Origin: Pedobacter sp. BAL39
Lineage (GTDB): Bacteria; Bacteroidota; Bacteroidia; Sphingobacteriales; Sphingobacteriaceae
Direction: 5' to 3'
Assembly: GCF_000170795.1 (NCBI RefSeq)
Contig: NZ_ABCM01000021.1
Coordinates: forward strand, 1-64,000
Length of the DNA: 64,000 bases
Part shown: in pieces, positions 45,001 to 53,098 of the stretch
Position numbering within the stretch: position 1 is the stretch's first letter
Layout of the letters: each line of letters opens with the position of its first letter
Made by a program: the position numbers and the translations under genes
Notes under the pieces: model-generated
The model's database searches: none
The model's input: only the letters and a program-made list of their open reading frames with translations
What the model was told of the DNA's origin: nothing

Positions 45001-46479
45001 GATAAGGTTACGGTAAATAATAGCGTCATTAAAATTGAAGACCTGAAATTACTGGACAAGGACCGCAACGAAGCGGTCGCAAATGGCACTGTAGATTTGA
45101 ACAACATCAATACGCCTACAATAGACGTGGTCGTCAAGGCTAAAAACTTCATGGCGCTCAATACCACAGAAAAAGATAACCCCGTTTATTTTGGCCAGGC
45201 ATACGGCAGTGGTACATTCATTTTCAAAGGACCAACCAACAGGATGTCGATAGACATCAATGCCAAAACAGAAAAAGGAACCGTTTTCAATCTTCCGCTC
45301 AACAGTTCGGAGACCGTTTCCACAAAAGATTTCATCACTTTCGTATCCAGAGATACGACCAAGATTGTCAGAAAACAAACCAGCTTTGACGGCCTTACCA
45401 TGAACCTTAAACTGGATGTTGACCCCAACAGCACCGCCAACATTTACACAACTCTTGGAAAACTGAGCGGAAAAGGAAATGCGACGGACCTGACCCTGAA
45501 GATCAATAGCTTGGGGGATTTTGAGATGTCCGGTGATTACATCATTGAAAGCGGAAGTTTTGATTTCACGGCACAGGAGGTCATCAATAAGAAATTCACC
45601 ATCCGCCAGGGAGGAACCATCCGTTGGACGGGAAATCCGACGATGGCCCAGATCCAGCTGAAAGCCATATATGCGCTTAGAGCGAGCCTAAGAGACCTTT
45701 ACACAGCTGCAAACAGGGACGGTGGTAGTGACGACAGAGTACCTACCGAAGTAGAGATGGGTCTGTCCGGATTGCTGATGAAACCCGACATCAAGCTGGA
45801 CATCTTTTTCCCTTCAAATCCCGCCATCAAGGAAGAGATGCAAACCTATTTCAATGATTCCAACAACCTCAACCTGCAGGCATTGAGTCTGATCATCAGG
45901 CGGAGCTTTGCTCCCGGAACGGGACAGGAAGACCTTGGAAGACAACTTACTTCGGGGGTAACCAGCACAGCTACAGAGTTGCTTTTCAATCAGTTCAACA
46001 ACGTGTTGTCTTCATTGAACCTGGATTTTGTGGACATCAACATCCGTTCTTTTAATGAGGCTAATGCTTCATTCCGCTTTTTCAACGACAGGGTAATCCT
46101 CAACGCCGGTATTGTTAATAGAGGAAATTTGAATGACCTGTCACTGTCAGGCTTCAGCAGGAACAATGTGGGTGGCGAAGTGGAGATCCTGGGGCTGATT
46201 AAAAAAGATGGTACCCTGATCGGAAAACTGGCCAACAAACCGCCAACACAGCAGACCATCTTTACGAATACCGGTGTCAATCAAAATAACAATGTCACCT
46301 CAATGGGCCTCATCTATACCCAACAGTTTGACAGCTTCAGGGAGTTCCTGCAAAAGATTACCGGAGAATACCGCAGGGCCCAAAAGAAGAAGGCAAAAGA
46401 AGGCCTCCCTGCCAAGACCAAACAATTGATCAACAGAGAGGCCATATTAATTGAGCAGCAGAAAAATCAAAAGAAATAG
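42058..46479 (+). CDS. TamB-like translocation/assembly module protein (AsmA-like giant)
   Basis: Very long periplasm-spanning protein (at least 1473 residues) with a single N-terminal membrane anchor, extended beta-rich repeats and a C-terminal TamB/DUF490 domain (about 1080-1440: KGTVFNLPLNSSETV, GDYIIESGSFDFTAQEVINKKFTI, GTIRWTGNPTMAQIQLKAIYALRASL). Such proteins take part in outer-membrane biogenesis and are now linked to phospholipid transport between membranes. The coordinate given is a GTG, but it falls inside the membrane anchor; the reading frame continues upstream and the natural start is probably an ATT at 42016 (see findings). Confidence 0.92.
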   Translation: MLLLVVVLLFAIQFKPIQTFVAKKAASYLSKELNTTVSLTGLYIKPFKSVVLENLLVLDQQKDTLLSSPKLMVDISRFSLKERVIDISTVQLNDGLFFLKSYKDESTNLSFIINYFSSEEPAVKKKSKPFEVTFDRVILNNLSFKYKNLKIDTVIKGVNFEDVHLSNLNGILEKINTTDHFLQADIKNLSFKEKSGFYLKNLSAFTTVDSNRIELQKLVLETNRSHLTDYFSMSFSSFKDFNDYFNKIRMKANFKNSHIASKDISFFTSALDQMNLELDIDGQVTGLVNNLRAKKLSIKGGQATYIKGDFNLKGLPYFKETFMDLKIEMAGTNKKDLDQLLRGVTGKPVKIIPDIINKFGNINFNGSFTGFQNDFIAYGEFKTKLGRLVSDVNMKIDKSGTPSYSGNVKTYDFNIGDLINEKSLGQITASLNIKGRGTELKNLYEKLDGDIQYLDFNKYRYRNVSIDGTFEKRYFDGQLRVNDKNLKLVFDGGVNLNNKLPAFNFKATIKQARLRALKLYKDSLQVDATFSTNFTGNNLDNIQGKLLVQHILLNNVKGIYHIDSVQLSANGVGKERSLTINSDILDASIKGQYDLNTLPSYYKALAKQYIPSLKTDIFKYKDQIFQFNLTIKKFEPIAPLLVPGLEIDEQAIFIGNFDSPNNIATLNGFVKKLKYQGVVLNNIIVDENTTTNQLQAIVTSDRVDLNDSLYIKNVNISNILRNDSLTLNVKLSNAEDDNQLDLNGLVEFGADTAGRVSILPSTLKINNEDWKIQEKVRISFNAGKTEISNFDLSNGDQLLTIDGTLSQDPNDLLTLGFKKFDLKTLNPFVKTLGVKLAGRVNGETKLHHILKAPRISDNIKIDSLTFNDTYIGELTDTSSFDQKENAANIYTSIIAGNSETLSAKGKLDLEKKEINLAVKLNESKLAVLEPFVKQLVSNLKGDISAELTVKGPFSKPEIDGDISFNEGNMTINYLQTAYTLNDKVTVNNSVIKIEDLKLLDKDRNEAVANGTVDLNNINTPTIDVVVKAKNFMALNTTEKDNPVYFGQAYGSGTFIFKGPTNRMSIDINAKTEKGTVFNLPLNSSETVSTKDFITFVSRDTTKIVRKQTSFDGLTMNLKLDVDPNSTANIYTTLGKLSGKGNATDLTLKINSLGDFEMSGDYIIESGSFDFTAQEVINKKFTIRQGGTIRWTGNPTMAQIQLKAIYALRASLRDLYTAANRDGGSDDRVPTEVEMGLSGLLMKPDIKLDIFFPSNPAIKEEMQTYFNDSNNLNLQALSLIIRRSFAPGTGQEDLGRQLTSGVTSTATELLFNQFNNVLSSLNLDFVDINIRSFNEANASFRFFNDRVILNAGIVNRGNLNDLSLSGFSRNNVGGEVEILGLIKKDGTLIGKLANKPPTQQTIFTNTGVNQNNNVTSMGLIYTQQFDSFREFLQKITGEYRRAQKKKAKEGLPAKTKQLINREAILIEQQKNQKK

Positions 46480-46485
46480 CCAGGG

Positions 46486-47697
46486 CTATCCTTTCATAAT
46501 CTGATGACCCATTTTATCTCTTTTAGTTTTCAGGTATACCTCATTGTGTACATTACTTTCAATTTCAATAGAAATGTTATCTACTACTTCCAGACCATAT
46601 CCAATCAGACCGGCACGTTTGGTGGGGTTGTTTGACATGAGTTTCATTTTGGAAATGCCTTCTGCCCTGAGGATTTGAGCACCTACTCCGTAGTCACGTT
46701 CATCACCTTTGAATCCCAGTTCAATATTGGCTTCAACGGTATCAAAACCAGCATCCTGTAAATTATAAGAACGAAGTTTATTGATCAGTCCGATGCCGCG
46801 ACCTTCCTGGTTCATGTAAACGATCAGTCCTTTCCCTTCCTTATCAATCATCTCCATTGCTTTGTGCAGCTGAGGACCACAGTCGCAGCGGCAAGAGCCG
46901 AAGATATCACCGGTAACACAAGAGCTGTGGACCCTGACCATTACAGTTTCATCCACTGTCCACTCGCCTTTGCTGATGGCCAGGTGCGTTGCACCATTAT
47001 CCAGCTGTGTGTAAGCCGTCATTTTGAAATCGCCCCATTGTGTCGGCAAGTTTACGGTTACTTCCTGTTTGATCAGACTTTCTTTACTTAAGCGGTAAGC
47101 AATCAAATCTTTGATCGATATAATTTTCAGCTGATGCTGAGCAGCAATTTTTATCAAATCCGGAAGCCTGGCCATTTCACCATCTTCCTTCAGGATTTCC
47201 ACGAGCACACCTGCGGGCTCCATACCTGCAAGTTTGGCCAGATCCACGCAGGCTTCAGTATGCCCTGCCCTTCTGAGCACACCACCATCTAAAGCACGAA
47301 GCGGAAAGATATGTCCGGGTCTGCCGAGTTCAGCAGGATCTGTATTGGGGTCAATCAATGCCTTGATGGTCTTTGACCTGTCGGATGCAGAGATCCCGGT
47401 AGTACAACCATGGCCCAGCAGATCCACCGAAACGGTGAAATTGGTTTCATAGGCAGCAGTGTTCTTGCCCACCATAGGCTCCAGGTTAAGCTCGTCGCAT
47501 CGCTGTTCTGTTAAAGTAGCACAAATTAATCCTCTACCATAAGTAGCCATGAAATTAATCACTTCAGGGGTTGCATTAGAAGCGGCGGTCAGAAAGTCAC
47601 CTTCGTTCTCTCTGTCTTCATCATCAACAACGATGATTACTTTACCAGCTTTAATGTCAGCGACAGCTTCTTCTATCGCATTTAATTTGATTTCCAT
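46486..47697 (-). CDS. ribBA: Bifunctional DHBP synthase / GTP cyclohydrolase II
   Basis: Supplies both precursors of riboflavin. The N-terminal RibB half has DDEDRENEGD (25-34) and GHTEACVDLAKLAG; the C-terminal RibA half has the zinc site in SSCVTGDIFGSCRCDCGPQL and the catalytic MNQEGRGIGL. 403 residues, full-length fusion. It converges on the TamB-like gene with 6 nt between stops. No FMN riboswitch is recognisable in its short leader. Confidence 0.97.
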   Translation of the reverse strand: MEIKLNAIEEAVADIKAGKVIIVVDDEDRENEGDFLTAASNATPEVINFMATYGRGLICATLTEQRCDELNLEPMVGKNTAAYETNFTVSVDLLGHGCTTGISASDRSKTIKALIDPNTDPAELGRPGHIFPLRALDGGVLRRAGHTEACVDLAKLAGMEPAGVLVEILKEDGEMARLPDLIKIAAQHQLKIISIKDLIAYRLSKESLIKQEVTVNLPTQWGDFKMTAYTQLDNGATHLAISKGEWTVDETVMVRVHSSCVTGDIFGSCRCDCGPQLHKAMEMIDKEGKGLIVYMNQEGRGIGLINKLRSYNLQDAGFDTVEANIELGFKGDERDYGVGAQILRAEGISKMKLMSNNPTKRAGLIGYGLEVVDNISIEIESNVHNEVYLKTKRDKMGHQIMKG

Positions 47698-47782
47698 TTT
47701 CTAAGATTACTGTACAAAGTTACAACCTTCCTGAGCAATTTCCACGCTCCTAGTATCATATATACGTAAGGAATAAAGGCGC

Positions 47783-49201
47783 TTATTTTTTCTTTTTGAA
47801 AAGATTGATAAAGAATTGTTTGATGGCACTGATGTCAAATAAAGCGGAATCTACTGTCGCCTTATAAGTAAGAAATGCACCCAGTGGAGACAATACAATT
47901 ATGGCCAGCCATGGACCGAAAAAAGGCAGCAAGGTACCTGTCAATGCCGATTTTTCCGCTACAGTACTGATCACATGGTAGATCAGGAAGAACACGACTG
48001 CCATTACCACCGGAAGACCCAGTCCGCCTTTCCTGATGATGGCCCCCAGGGGAGCCCCGATAAAGAACAGCAGCAGACAGGAAAAGGCAAGGGTAAATTT
48101 CTTCTGGTACTCAATCTGCACCTTAATGATGTTCTTGGTACGCTCCTCGAAGTCGCCAACACGTGCGGAGACGTTCTGCTTGACCGAATTGGCCTGATCG
48201 TAAGCACTCTGGATCACCGAGCGCTTCTGCGGTTGCGGAACCATATTCAGCAGATCTCCTTTGATCACCTTCGGTATAGCTTTCACCCTGGTGTATCCTT
48301 TTACGTAGGTATTTTGTTTGAAGTAATTGTTGATGACCGTGGCGTTATACTTATTGGTACTATCCAGGTCTTTAGTCAGCGAGTCCTGCTTTTTGGTAAG
48401 CCCCTTCAGGTTGAGCATCTGCGTATTGTTGCGGAAGCCCTGTTCGTCTGTCCGCTTCATATTGAAGCTGGAGATGTCGAACTTCTGGTCCGTTTCCTTA
48501 AAGCGCATGCGGGTAAGCTCCTGTCTGGGGTTGTAAGATGCATTTTTGCCGCTGGACTCTTCATAACGTACGCCGTCTTTCAATTTCAGCAGCAGGTATT
48601 TGTCGTCACTGGCCATCTTCCCTTCCTTCGCAATGATGATCTTGGCAATCCCGTTGTTACTGGTGTGATCGTAAATCATCACGTTGTGTAGGGTAACACC
48701 GTCAGCACCTTTTTTATCTACGCGGATGGAGTAATTCGGTATGCTGCTATTGAACACGCCTTCTTTAATCAGAAATGAAAGTTTTTTGTTCCTGATATCC
48801 CACAAAAGAGAACCAAATTTAAGGTTGGCTTTCGGAAGCATGTAATCGGAAAAGAAAAAAGAACTGATGGAGATACAGGTAATGAGCACCAGCAAGGGCA
48901 TCATTGCCTTCTGCAGGGAGATACCGGCAGATTTGATGGCTACCAACTCGTAATTTTCCCCTAAGGTGCCAAAGGTCATGATAGAGGAGAGCAGGATCGA
49001 CAGTGGCAGCGCCATGGAAACGTTAGCTGCGGATGCATAATACATCAACTCCAGAATCACATACCATTCAAAGCCTTTTCCGATTAAGTCATCTACGTAC
49101 TTAAAAAGAAAGAACATCAATAGAATGAACATCACAATAAAAAATGTGACGAAGAATGGCCTGATGAATGCTTTGAGCAGAAGTACGTGGATCTTTTTCA
49201 A
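47783..49201 (-). CDS. LptF/LptG-family (YjgP/YjgQ) permease
   Basis: Inner-membrane subunit of the lipopolysaccharide export ABC transporter. Three or so membrane helices at each end (about 13-35, 52-75, 100-120 and 375-395, 405-425, 435-455) flank a large periplasmic beta-jellyroll region. The 472 residues exceed E. coli LptF/G because of an inserted coiled region (about 265-365). Whether it is LptF or LptG cannot be decided. The start is a TTG; no ATG fits the first membrane helix. The START-like gene lies 32 nt upstream. Confidence 0.9.
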   Translation of the reverse strand: MKKIHVLLLKAFIRPFFVTFFIVMFILLMFFLFKYVDDLIGKGFEWYVILELMYYASAANVSMALPLSILLSSIMTFGTLGENYELVAIKSAGISLQKAMMPLLVLITCISISSFFFSDYMLPKANLKFGSLLWDIRNKKLSFLIKEGVFNSSIPNYSIRVDKKGADGVTLHNVMIYDHTSNNGIAKIIIAKEGKMASDDKYLLLKLKDGVRYEESSGKNASYNPRQELTRMRFKETDQKFDISSFNMKRTDEQGFRNNTQMLNLKGLTKKQDSLTKDLDSTNKYNATVINNYFKQNTYVKGYTRVKAIPKVIKGDLLNMVPQPQKRSVIQSAYDQANSVKQNVSARVGDFEERTKNIIKVQIEYQKKFTLAFSCLLLFFIGAPLGAIIRKGGLGLPVVMAVVFFLIYHVISTVAEKSALTGTLLPFFGPWLAIIVLSPLGAFLTYKATVDSALFDISAIKQFFINLFKKKK

Positions 49202-49205
49202 TACA

Positions 49206-49213
49206 CAAAGGTA
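49206..49213 (-). promoter_or_regulatory. Putative -7 element immediately before the LptF/LptG gene
   Basis: The minus strand reads TACCTTTG, an exact TAnnTTTG match, ending 4 nt before the TTG start codon. If used, transcription would begin at or next to the start codon. Confidence 0.35.
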
Positions 49214-49233
49214 ATCAAAGCAAGCGAAAAAAT

Positions 49234-49614
49234 CTAGGCACCCAGCACGCTATGTAAATAGGTAATCTGGTTATCCCAGATCTGCCTGCGCTCAGCGAGG
49301 GTTTCATCGGTCGCAAAGTCGGTGATGGCCAAGGCCACATCATTGGTCAGCTCGTCCTGTACGATTTCCATCTCAAAATAACAATGAGGTTCATCGTCTA
49401 CCCATTTAAACTTCACCAGCTTATTTTCTTTTACGCTAAGGAGTTTTGCCTTCTGCACTTCATCATCCCATGTAAATGTATACACCTGGTCCCGGAAAAT
49501 CACGTCGTCAGCAAACCATTGAGACAAGCCGTTTGGCTCACTTATAAAACTAAACAAAATACGTGGAGACGATCTCAATTCATATTCTAACGTAAATTTC
49601 TTCTTTTCTGACAT
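49234..49614 (-). CDS. START-like/SRPBCC domain protein
   Basis: Small soluble helix-grip protein (126 residues) of the AHSA1/START-like group: FTLEYELRSSPRILFSFISEPNGLSQWFADDV opening, FTWDDEVQKAKLLSVKENKLVKFKW middle and a C-terminal long helix (RRQIWDNQITYLHSVLG). Such proteins bind hydrophobic ligands or client proteins; the specific role is unknown. It is placed ahead of the LptF/LptG permease gene and behind the divergent tRNA-Met. Confidence 0.85.
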   Translation of the reverse strand: MSEKKKFTLEYELRSSPRILFSFISEPNGLSQWFADDVIFRDQVYTFTWDDEVQKAKLLSVKENKLVKFKWVDDEPHCYFEMEIVQDELTNDVALAITDFATDETLAERRQIWDNQITYLHSVLGA

Positions 49615-49686
49615 CGATAAACCCCTTATACTTTGATTGATTGGACTTTTTTTAAAAATATATTTCTAAAGAAAAGTAATTTATTC

Positions 49687-49694
49687 TATATTTG
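49687..49694 (+). promoter_or_regulatory. Putative -7 element of the tRNA-Met gene
   Basis: TATATTTG, an exact TAnnTTTG match, lies 23 nt before the first base of the tRNA. No TTG is found at the -33 position. Confidence 0.5.
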
Positions 49695-49717
49695 CAACTC
49701 TTTAGAAAAAAGAGCCC

Positions 49718-49791
49718 GGCGGGGTAGCTCAGATGGTTAGAGCGCAGGATTCATAACCCTGAGGTCGGCAGTTCGATTCTGCTCCCCGCTA
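49718..49791 (+). tRNA. tRNA-Met (anticodon CAT)
   Basis: A 74-nt cloverleaf: acceptor GGCGGGG/CCCCGCT (first pair G-T), D-arm GCTC...GAGC, anticodon arm CAGGA-TTCATAA-CCCTG, variable loop AGGTC, T-arm GGCAG-TTCGATT-CTGCT, discriminator A. CCA is not encoded (CTA follows). The anticodon stem lacks the three G-C pairs of initiator tRNA, so this is the elongator type; a lysidine-modified Ile tRNA is less likely. The pair next to the anticodon loop would be A-C. Confidence 0.93.
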
Positions 49792-49801
49792 CTAGACCGG
49801 A

Positions 49802-49850
49802 AAAAGCGGAATAATCGAGACATAAATCGGGTATTCCGCTTTTCTTTTTG
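49802..49850 (+). terminator. Intrinsic terminator of the tRNA-Met gene
   Basis: AAAAGCGGAATA (49802-49813) pairs perfectly with TATTCCGCTTTT (49832-49843) and runs on into TCTTTTT, beginning 10 nt after the tRNA. Confidence 0.9.
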
Positions 49851-50001
49851 CTTATAACTTGCTGAAAATAAGCCAAATACAAAAACACAGAATTTATTTC
49901 ATTGGTTCGATATTCATCGGTTTTCCTGTTGTAAAATATACCTTGGGGAAACAGTAGATGCTGTAATTGTTGCTTAGTATGGCAATCGCCAGAAAGCCAC
50001 T

Positions 50002-50265
50002 TTAAAGGTAATCAGTGGCATATTCGACAGCTAAATCAACGCATTCTTTAAGGTTAGATATTTGATTTGACAACTTCATCAAAGTTCCCTCTATTTCCAA
50101 CTTTTCAACATCGTATCTTGACTTGTATTTGGTATACAATTCTACCTATCTCTTCTTCAATATAGCGTTCTTCTAAACGGAGGACCTCGCTTTTGATTGC
50201 AGAATGCTGATTTAATAAGTCCTGGTAATCGTCCTGGTTATCGCTAATTAGCTGTTTGCTTCCGC
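50002..50265 (-). pseudogene. Remnant of a large serine recombinase (C-terminal part), frameshifted
   Basis: Read from the minus strand, one frame gives GSKQLISDNQDDYQDLLNQ and on to LRLEERYIEEEI; a second frame continues with LYTKYKSRYDVEKLEIEGT and ends NLKECVDLAVEYATDYL before a stop at 50002-50004. Together these match the coiled-coil and tail that follow the zinc-ribbon domain in resolvase/invertase-type recombinases of Bacteroidota. The frame changes near 50139. The catalytic N-terminal domain is absent. Assignment rests on pattern memory, not on a search. Confidence 0.6.
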
Positions 50266-50276
50266 AACTAATAACC

Positions 50277-50384
50277 CATTTCAATGTTGATCACGGACTC
50301 ACTGGACTCCTTGAGCTCTTATATGTGAATTATAAAGCATTAGCCGCAGAAGAATTTGAACTCAAGAGGTTTACGGTTGCGTAA
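50277..50384 (+). pseudogene. Stranded C-terminal fragment of an unidentified protein
   Basis: A 35-codon open stretch ending at a TAA (50382-50384) encodes a regular amphipathic sequence (DHGLTGLLELLYVNYKALA, then EEFELKRFTVA). No start codon or domain is seen, and the upstream part would lie antisense to the recombinase remnant. It looks like the tail of a gene whose front was lost. The parent family is not recognised. Confidence 0.35.
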
Positions 50385-50639
50385 AAAATCAAATGTCAGG
50401 TATGATATCTACTGCACAATTCAGCTCCAGATTCGACACCTGTCAGATCCGGAATTGAAGACATAAGCATTTTTTTACCAAGGGTTGTTTACATTTCGTG
50501 ATCTGCATGAATGGCAGGACATGCCAACAACCCATTGGAACGGTGAAAACCAGAAGAAGAATTGGAATCATTCAGATTCAGAAATACATGGTTAAGATTT
50601 AGCCTATTCTCATAACCGCATGGCGGGTGGACTGTAGAC

Positions 50640-51389
50640 TTAAAAATTGGAACCACCATTAGCTTTAATATGTTCACCGTTGATATAAGCGGCCTCATCA
50701 GATGCCAGAAAAGCAACTACTTTTCCTATGTCCTCCACGGTACCAAGGCGTCCAAATGGTGAACTGTCGCGAACAAATTGCTTGAATTCCTCAGAGATTT
50801 CGGTAATAACCCCCGCTTGGTCGATGACACCCGGCATAACCGAATTAACAGTAATATATCTGTTCCCGAGCTCTTTACTTAGAATGTCTACAAACTTTTT
50901 CCCTGCACTTTTGCTAGATGCATAAACCGCCGCACCGGTCTCAGCATTTAAGCTTTGAGTAGAGGAGATCAGAATTATCCTGCCTTCATTCCTAAGATAT
51001 TTTGCTGCCTGTTGCATGACAAAGAAAGTCCCTTTGACATTCAGATTGTAGATTTTATCAAAGTCTTCTTCTGAATAGTCAACAAATGCTTTATCTACCA
51101 GCTCCACACCCGCATTTGCTACCACAATATCAATATGACCAAATTTATTCAATGCCTGCTGGTACAATCTTTCAATCGCTGTCAGGCTTGATACATCCGC
51201 TTTGATTAAATGGTAATTGACTCCATAGTCGTCCATAAGCTTTGCCGTTTCATGAGCGGCCCTGTCATCTGAACTATAATTAAGTATGAGCTGTAAACCT
51301 TCAGAAGCTAATTTTTCAGCTATGCCCCTCCCGATGCCTTTGGAAGCACCCGTAATCAATGCAACTTTTCCTTTTAGTTCCGGATACAT
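50640..51389 (-). CDS. Short-chain dehydrogenase/reductase
   Basis: NAD(P)-dependent SDR oxidoreductase. The start is placed at the ATG at 51389 (MYPELKGKVALITGASKGIG), which leaves 20 nt to the upstream gene; the frame itself opens further upstream inside that gene. The cofactor motif TGASKGIGRG, the NAG motif (VVANAGV), the catalytic Ser in ILISSTQS and the Tyr-x3-Lys pair in VYASSKSAGKK are intact, and the C-terminus has YINGEHIKANGG. About 249 residues. The substrate is unknown. Confidence 0.93.
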   Translation of the reverse strand: MYPELKGKVALITGASKGIGRGIAEKLASEGLQLILNYSSDDRAAHETAKLMDDYGVNYHLIKADVSSLTAIERLYQQALNKFGHIDIVVANAGVELVDKAFVDYSEEDFDKIYNLNVKGTFFVMQQAAKYLRNEGRIILISSTQSLNAETGAAVYASSKSAGKKFVDILSKELGNRYITVNSVMPGVIDQAGVITEISEEFKQFVRDSSPFGRLGTVEDIGKVVAFLASDEAAYINGEHIKANGGSNF

Positions 51390-51409
51390 ATATAATAAAA
51401 TCTCTTTAG

Positions 51410-51868
51410 TTAATTTGATTTCGCGGGCCACGCACCGGTTTGCAGCAGCATAGTCAACCAGTCTTCCAGGTGCCAGGTCTTTTCCAGCCTCCCATTTTTC
51501 AAGTGATGAAATTCATGGATAGCAATAGTGAGTTTCTGATTGGTCGGTGGTATACCCATAAACTCATTGCCATGAGTAAATACCATTTCTGCCCGTACGC
51601 CTGCCCGTTCGTGAGTGCCAAAGATTTCATGTACGTTAACGATCACATCAGGAAAGGCCTCGGTAAATCCTTGTACTAAAACTTTATATCCTGCAGGACC
51701 GTCCTGCTGATCTGGGCCTAGGGGAATATCCTGCCAATCCGGAGCTAGAATTTGTTCGATCACACTGTAATCACGTTTACTGAATAAGCCATAAAATGTT
51801 TTTAAGGTATCGATTTCCTGTTGGGTCAAAGCTTTTGCTAAGCCATCTGTTGTTTGATCTGTAATCAT
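51410..51868 (-). CDS. SnoaL-like ester cyclase family protein
   Basis: Small alpha+beta-barrel protein (152 residues) of the NTF2/SnoaL fold: LAPDWQDIPLGPDQQDGPAGYKVLVQGFTEAFPDVIVNVHEIFG followed by AEMVFTHGNEFMGIPPTNQKLTIAIHEFHHLKNGRLEKTWHLEDW, the usual ester-cyclase pattern. It is 20 nt upstream of the SDR gene and should share a transcript. Most members have no established reaction, so polyketide chemistry should not be assumed. Confidence 0.88.
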   Translation of the reverse strand: MITDQTTDGLAKALTQQEIDTLKTFYGLFSKRDYSVIEQILAPDWQDIPLGPDQQDGPAGYKVLVQGFTEAFPDVIVNVHEIFGTHERAGVRAEMVFTHGNEFMGIPPTNQKLTIAIHEFHHLKNGRLEKTWHLEDWLTMLLQTGAWPAKSN

Positions 51869-52017
51869 TGATTTTTATAAAATAATAGGTTTATTGTAAT
51901 ATCCACTTAGCTTTAAAAAGCCTTATTTTTAGGTGCATATAAATCAGAATCGGTCAATTGCCTCCCAAGTATCACGAGATAATCTTCGTATTGCTCCGCA
52001 CATAAATAAAATATTGT

Positions 52018-52974
52018 TTATTTTACTTCAACAGCTATCTTACCTGTTGCTCTTCCGGATTCTACCGCAGCTTGCGCGTCGGGCAGTTGATCAAATTGAA
52101 ATACCTGCGTAATTTTGGGCGCCACTTTGCCTGCTTTGATAAGGGTACTGATTTCGGTAAGTACTTTGCCCGAAGAATTCACGAATACACCTAAGCCACT
52201 TACAACGCTTTCTTCCAATTTTGCCGAAAGTGCTTCTGCAAAATGCGGTTGCAAGTAAACTAAACGTCCTCCTTTTTTAATTACAGAAATCGAGCGCAAG
52301 ACATGTTCGACAGAGTTGATAGTATCAATCACTACATCTATATTACTCACTTTGGTTTCAAAGGGGCTTTCTGTGTAATTCAAAAATTGATCTACGCCTA
52401 AACTGCGTACAAATTCTTCATTTTTACCTGAAGCCGTGCCAATGACGTAAGCACCACGCTCCTTTGCAAATTGTACAGCGAAGTGGCCTACACCTCCAGA
52501 GGCTGCATGGATAAGTACTTTATCGCCTTTTTGGATATTGGCAAGCGTAATTACCGCTTGCCAAGCTGTCATAGCGGACATTGGGGTAGCCCCTGCGGAG
52601 GTGAAAGACAAATTTTCTGGCTTATGTGTCAACTGATCAGCCTGCGCCACTACTTTGGTAGAATATGTACTGCCTAGCCCGGGCATGTTTAATAAACCAT
52701 AAACCTCATCTCCTGGTTTAAAAGCAATTACTCCATCTCCGACTTGTTCAACAATTCCCGCGACATCCCATCCCAGAATTACATGCTCATGAAAAACACC
52801 TCCAGTGATCATACCAAGAATATCTTTTGAACTACGGACCTGAATATCGATCGGGTTGATGCCAATCGACTTAGTCTGAATCAGCACTTCACCAGCTTTG
52901 ATTGTTGGTGTAGCTAAAGTGGTTTTTTTTAAGTTTTCTAATCCTCCGTTTTTTTCCAAAATATAAGCTTCCAT
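52018..52974 (-). CDS. NADPH-dependent quinone-oxidoreductase-like MDR protein
   Basis: Medium-chain dehydrogenase/reductase without structural zinc (no cysteine cluster). The GroES-like half has VLIQTKSIGINPIDIQVR and GWDVAGIVEQVGDGV; the Rossmann half has AASGGVGHFAVQFAKERGAYVIGTAS. The 318 residues match quinone reductase/enoyl reductase relatives. It stands alone between the ester-cyclase/SDR pair and the AraC regulator gene, all on the minus strand. Confidence 0.92.
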   Translation of the reverse strand: MEAYILEKNGGLENLKKTTLATPTIKAGEVLIQTKSIGINPIDIQVRSSKDILGMITGGVFHEHVILGWDVAGIVEQVGDGVIAFKPGDEVYGLLNMPGLGSTYSTKVVAQADQLTHKPENLSFTSAGATPMSAMTAWQAVITLANIQKGDKVLIHAASGGVGHFAVQFAKERGAYVIGTASGKNEEFVRSLGVDQFLNYTESPFETKVSNIDVVIDTINSVEHVLRSISVIKKGGRLVYLQPHFAEALSAKLEESVVSGLGVFVNSSGKVLTEISTLIKAGKVAPKITQVFQFDQLPDAQAAVESGRATGKIAVEVK

Positions 52975-53009
52975 TTTTATTATTTAAATTATTAGTAATA
53001 ATATAGAAG

Positions 53010-53017
53010 CAAAGTTA
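53010..53017 (-). promoter_or_regulatory. Putative -7 element for the quinone-oxidoreductase-like gene
   Basis: The minus strand reads TAACTTTG, matching TAnnTTTG, 36 nt before the start at 52974. Confidence 0.4.
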
Positions 53018-53098
53018 TTGGTCAACGAAAGCCAGAAAAAGGCTCATTCAAACTAAAAATAGTGCATAACAAACAATTTTAATAAACGACTATGCCGT

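Larger units (their letters stand above)
49851..50639. other. Degenerate accessory DNA beside the tRNA gene
   Basis: Roughly 790 nt with no intact gene. It holds the frameshifted 3' end of a serine recombinase (50002-50265, minus), the stranded C-terminus of another frame (50277-50384, plus), and 250 nt up to the SDR gene in which nothing is recognisable. This pattern of broken ends suits a decayed insertion. Confidence 0.7.

Noticed and set aside
46486..47782. Search for an FMN riboswitch ahead of ribBA
   Set aside because: The leader is only about 85 nt and shows none of the conserved RFN helices.
50489..50716. 75-codon minus-strand frame overlapping the end of the SDR gene
   Set aside because: Most likely a chance frame; it overlaps a confident gene and has no recognisable domain, although part of it may belong to the decayed accessory DNA.
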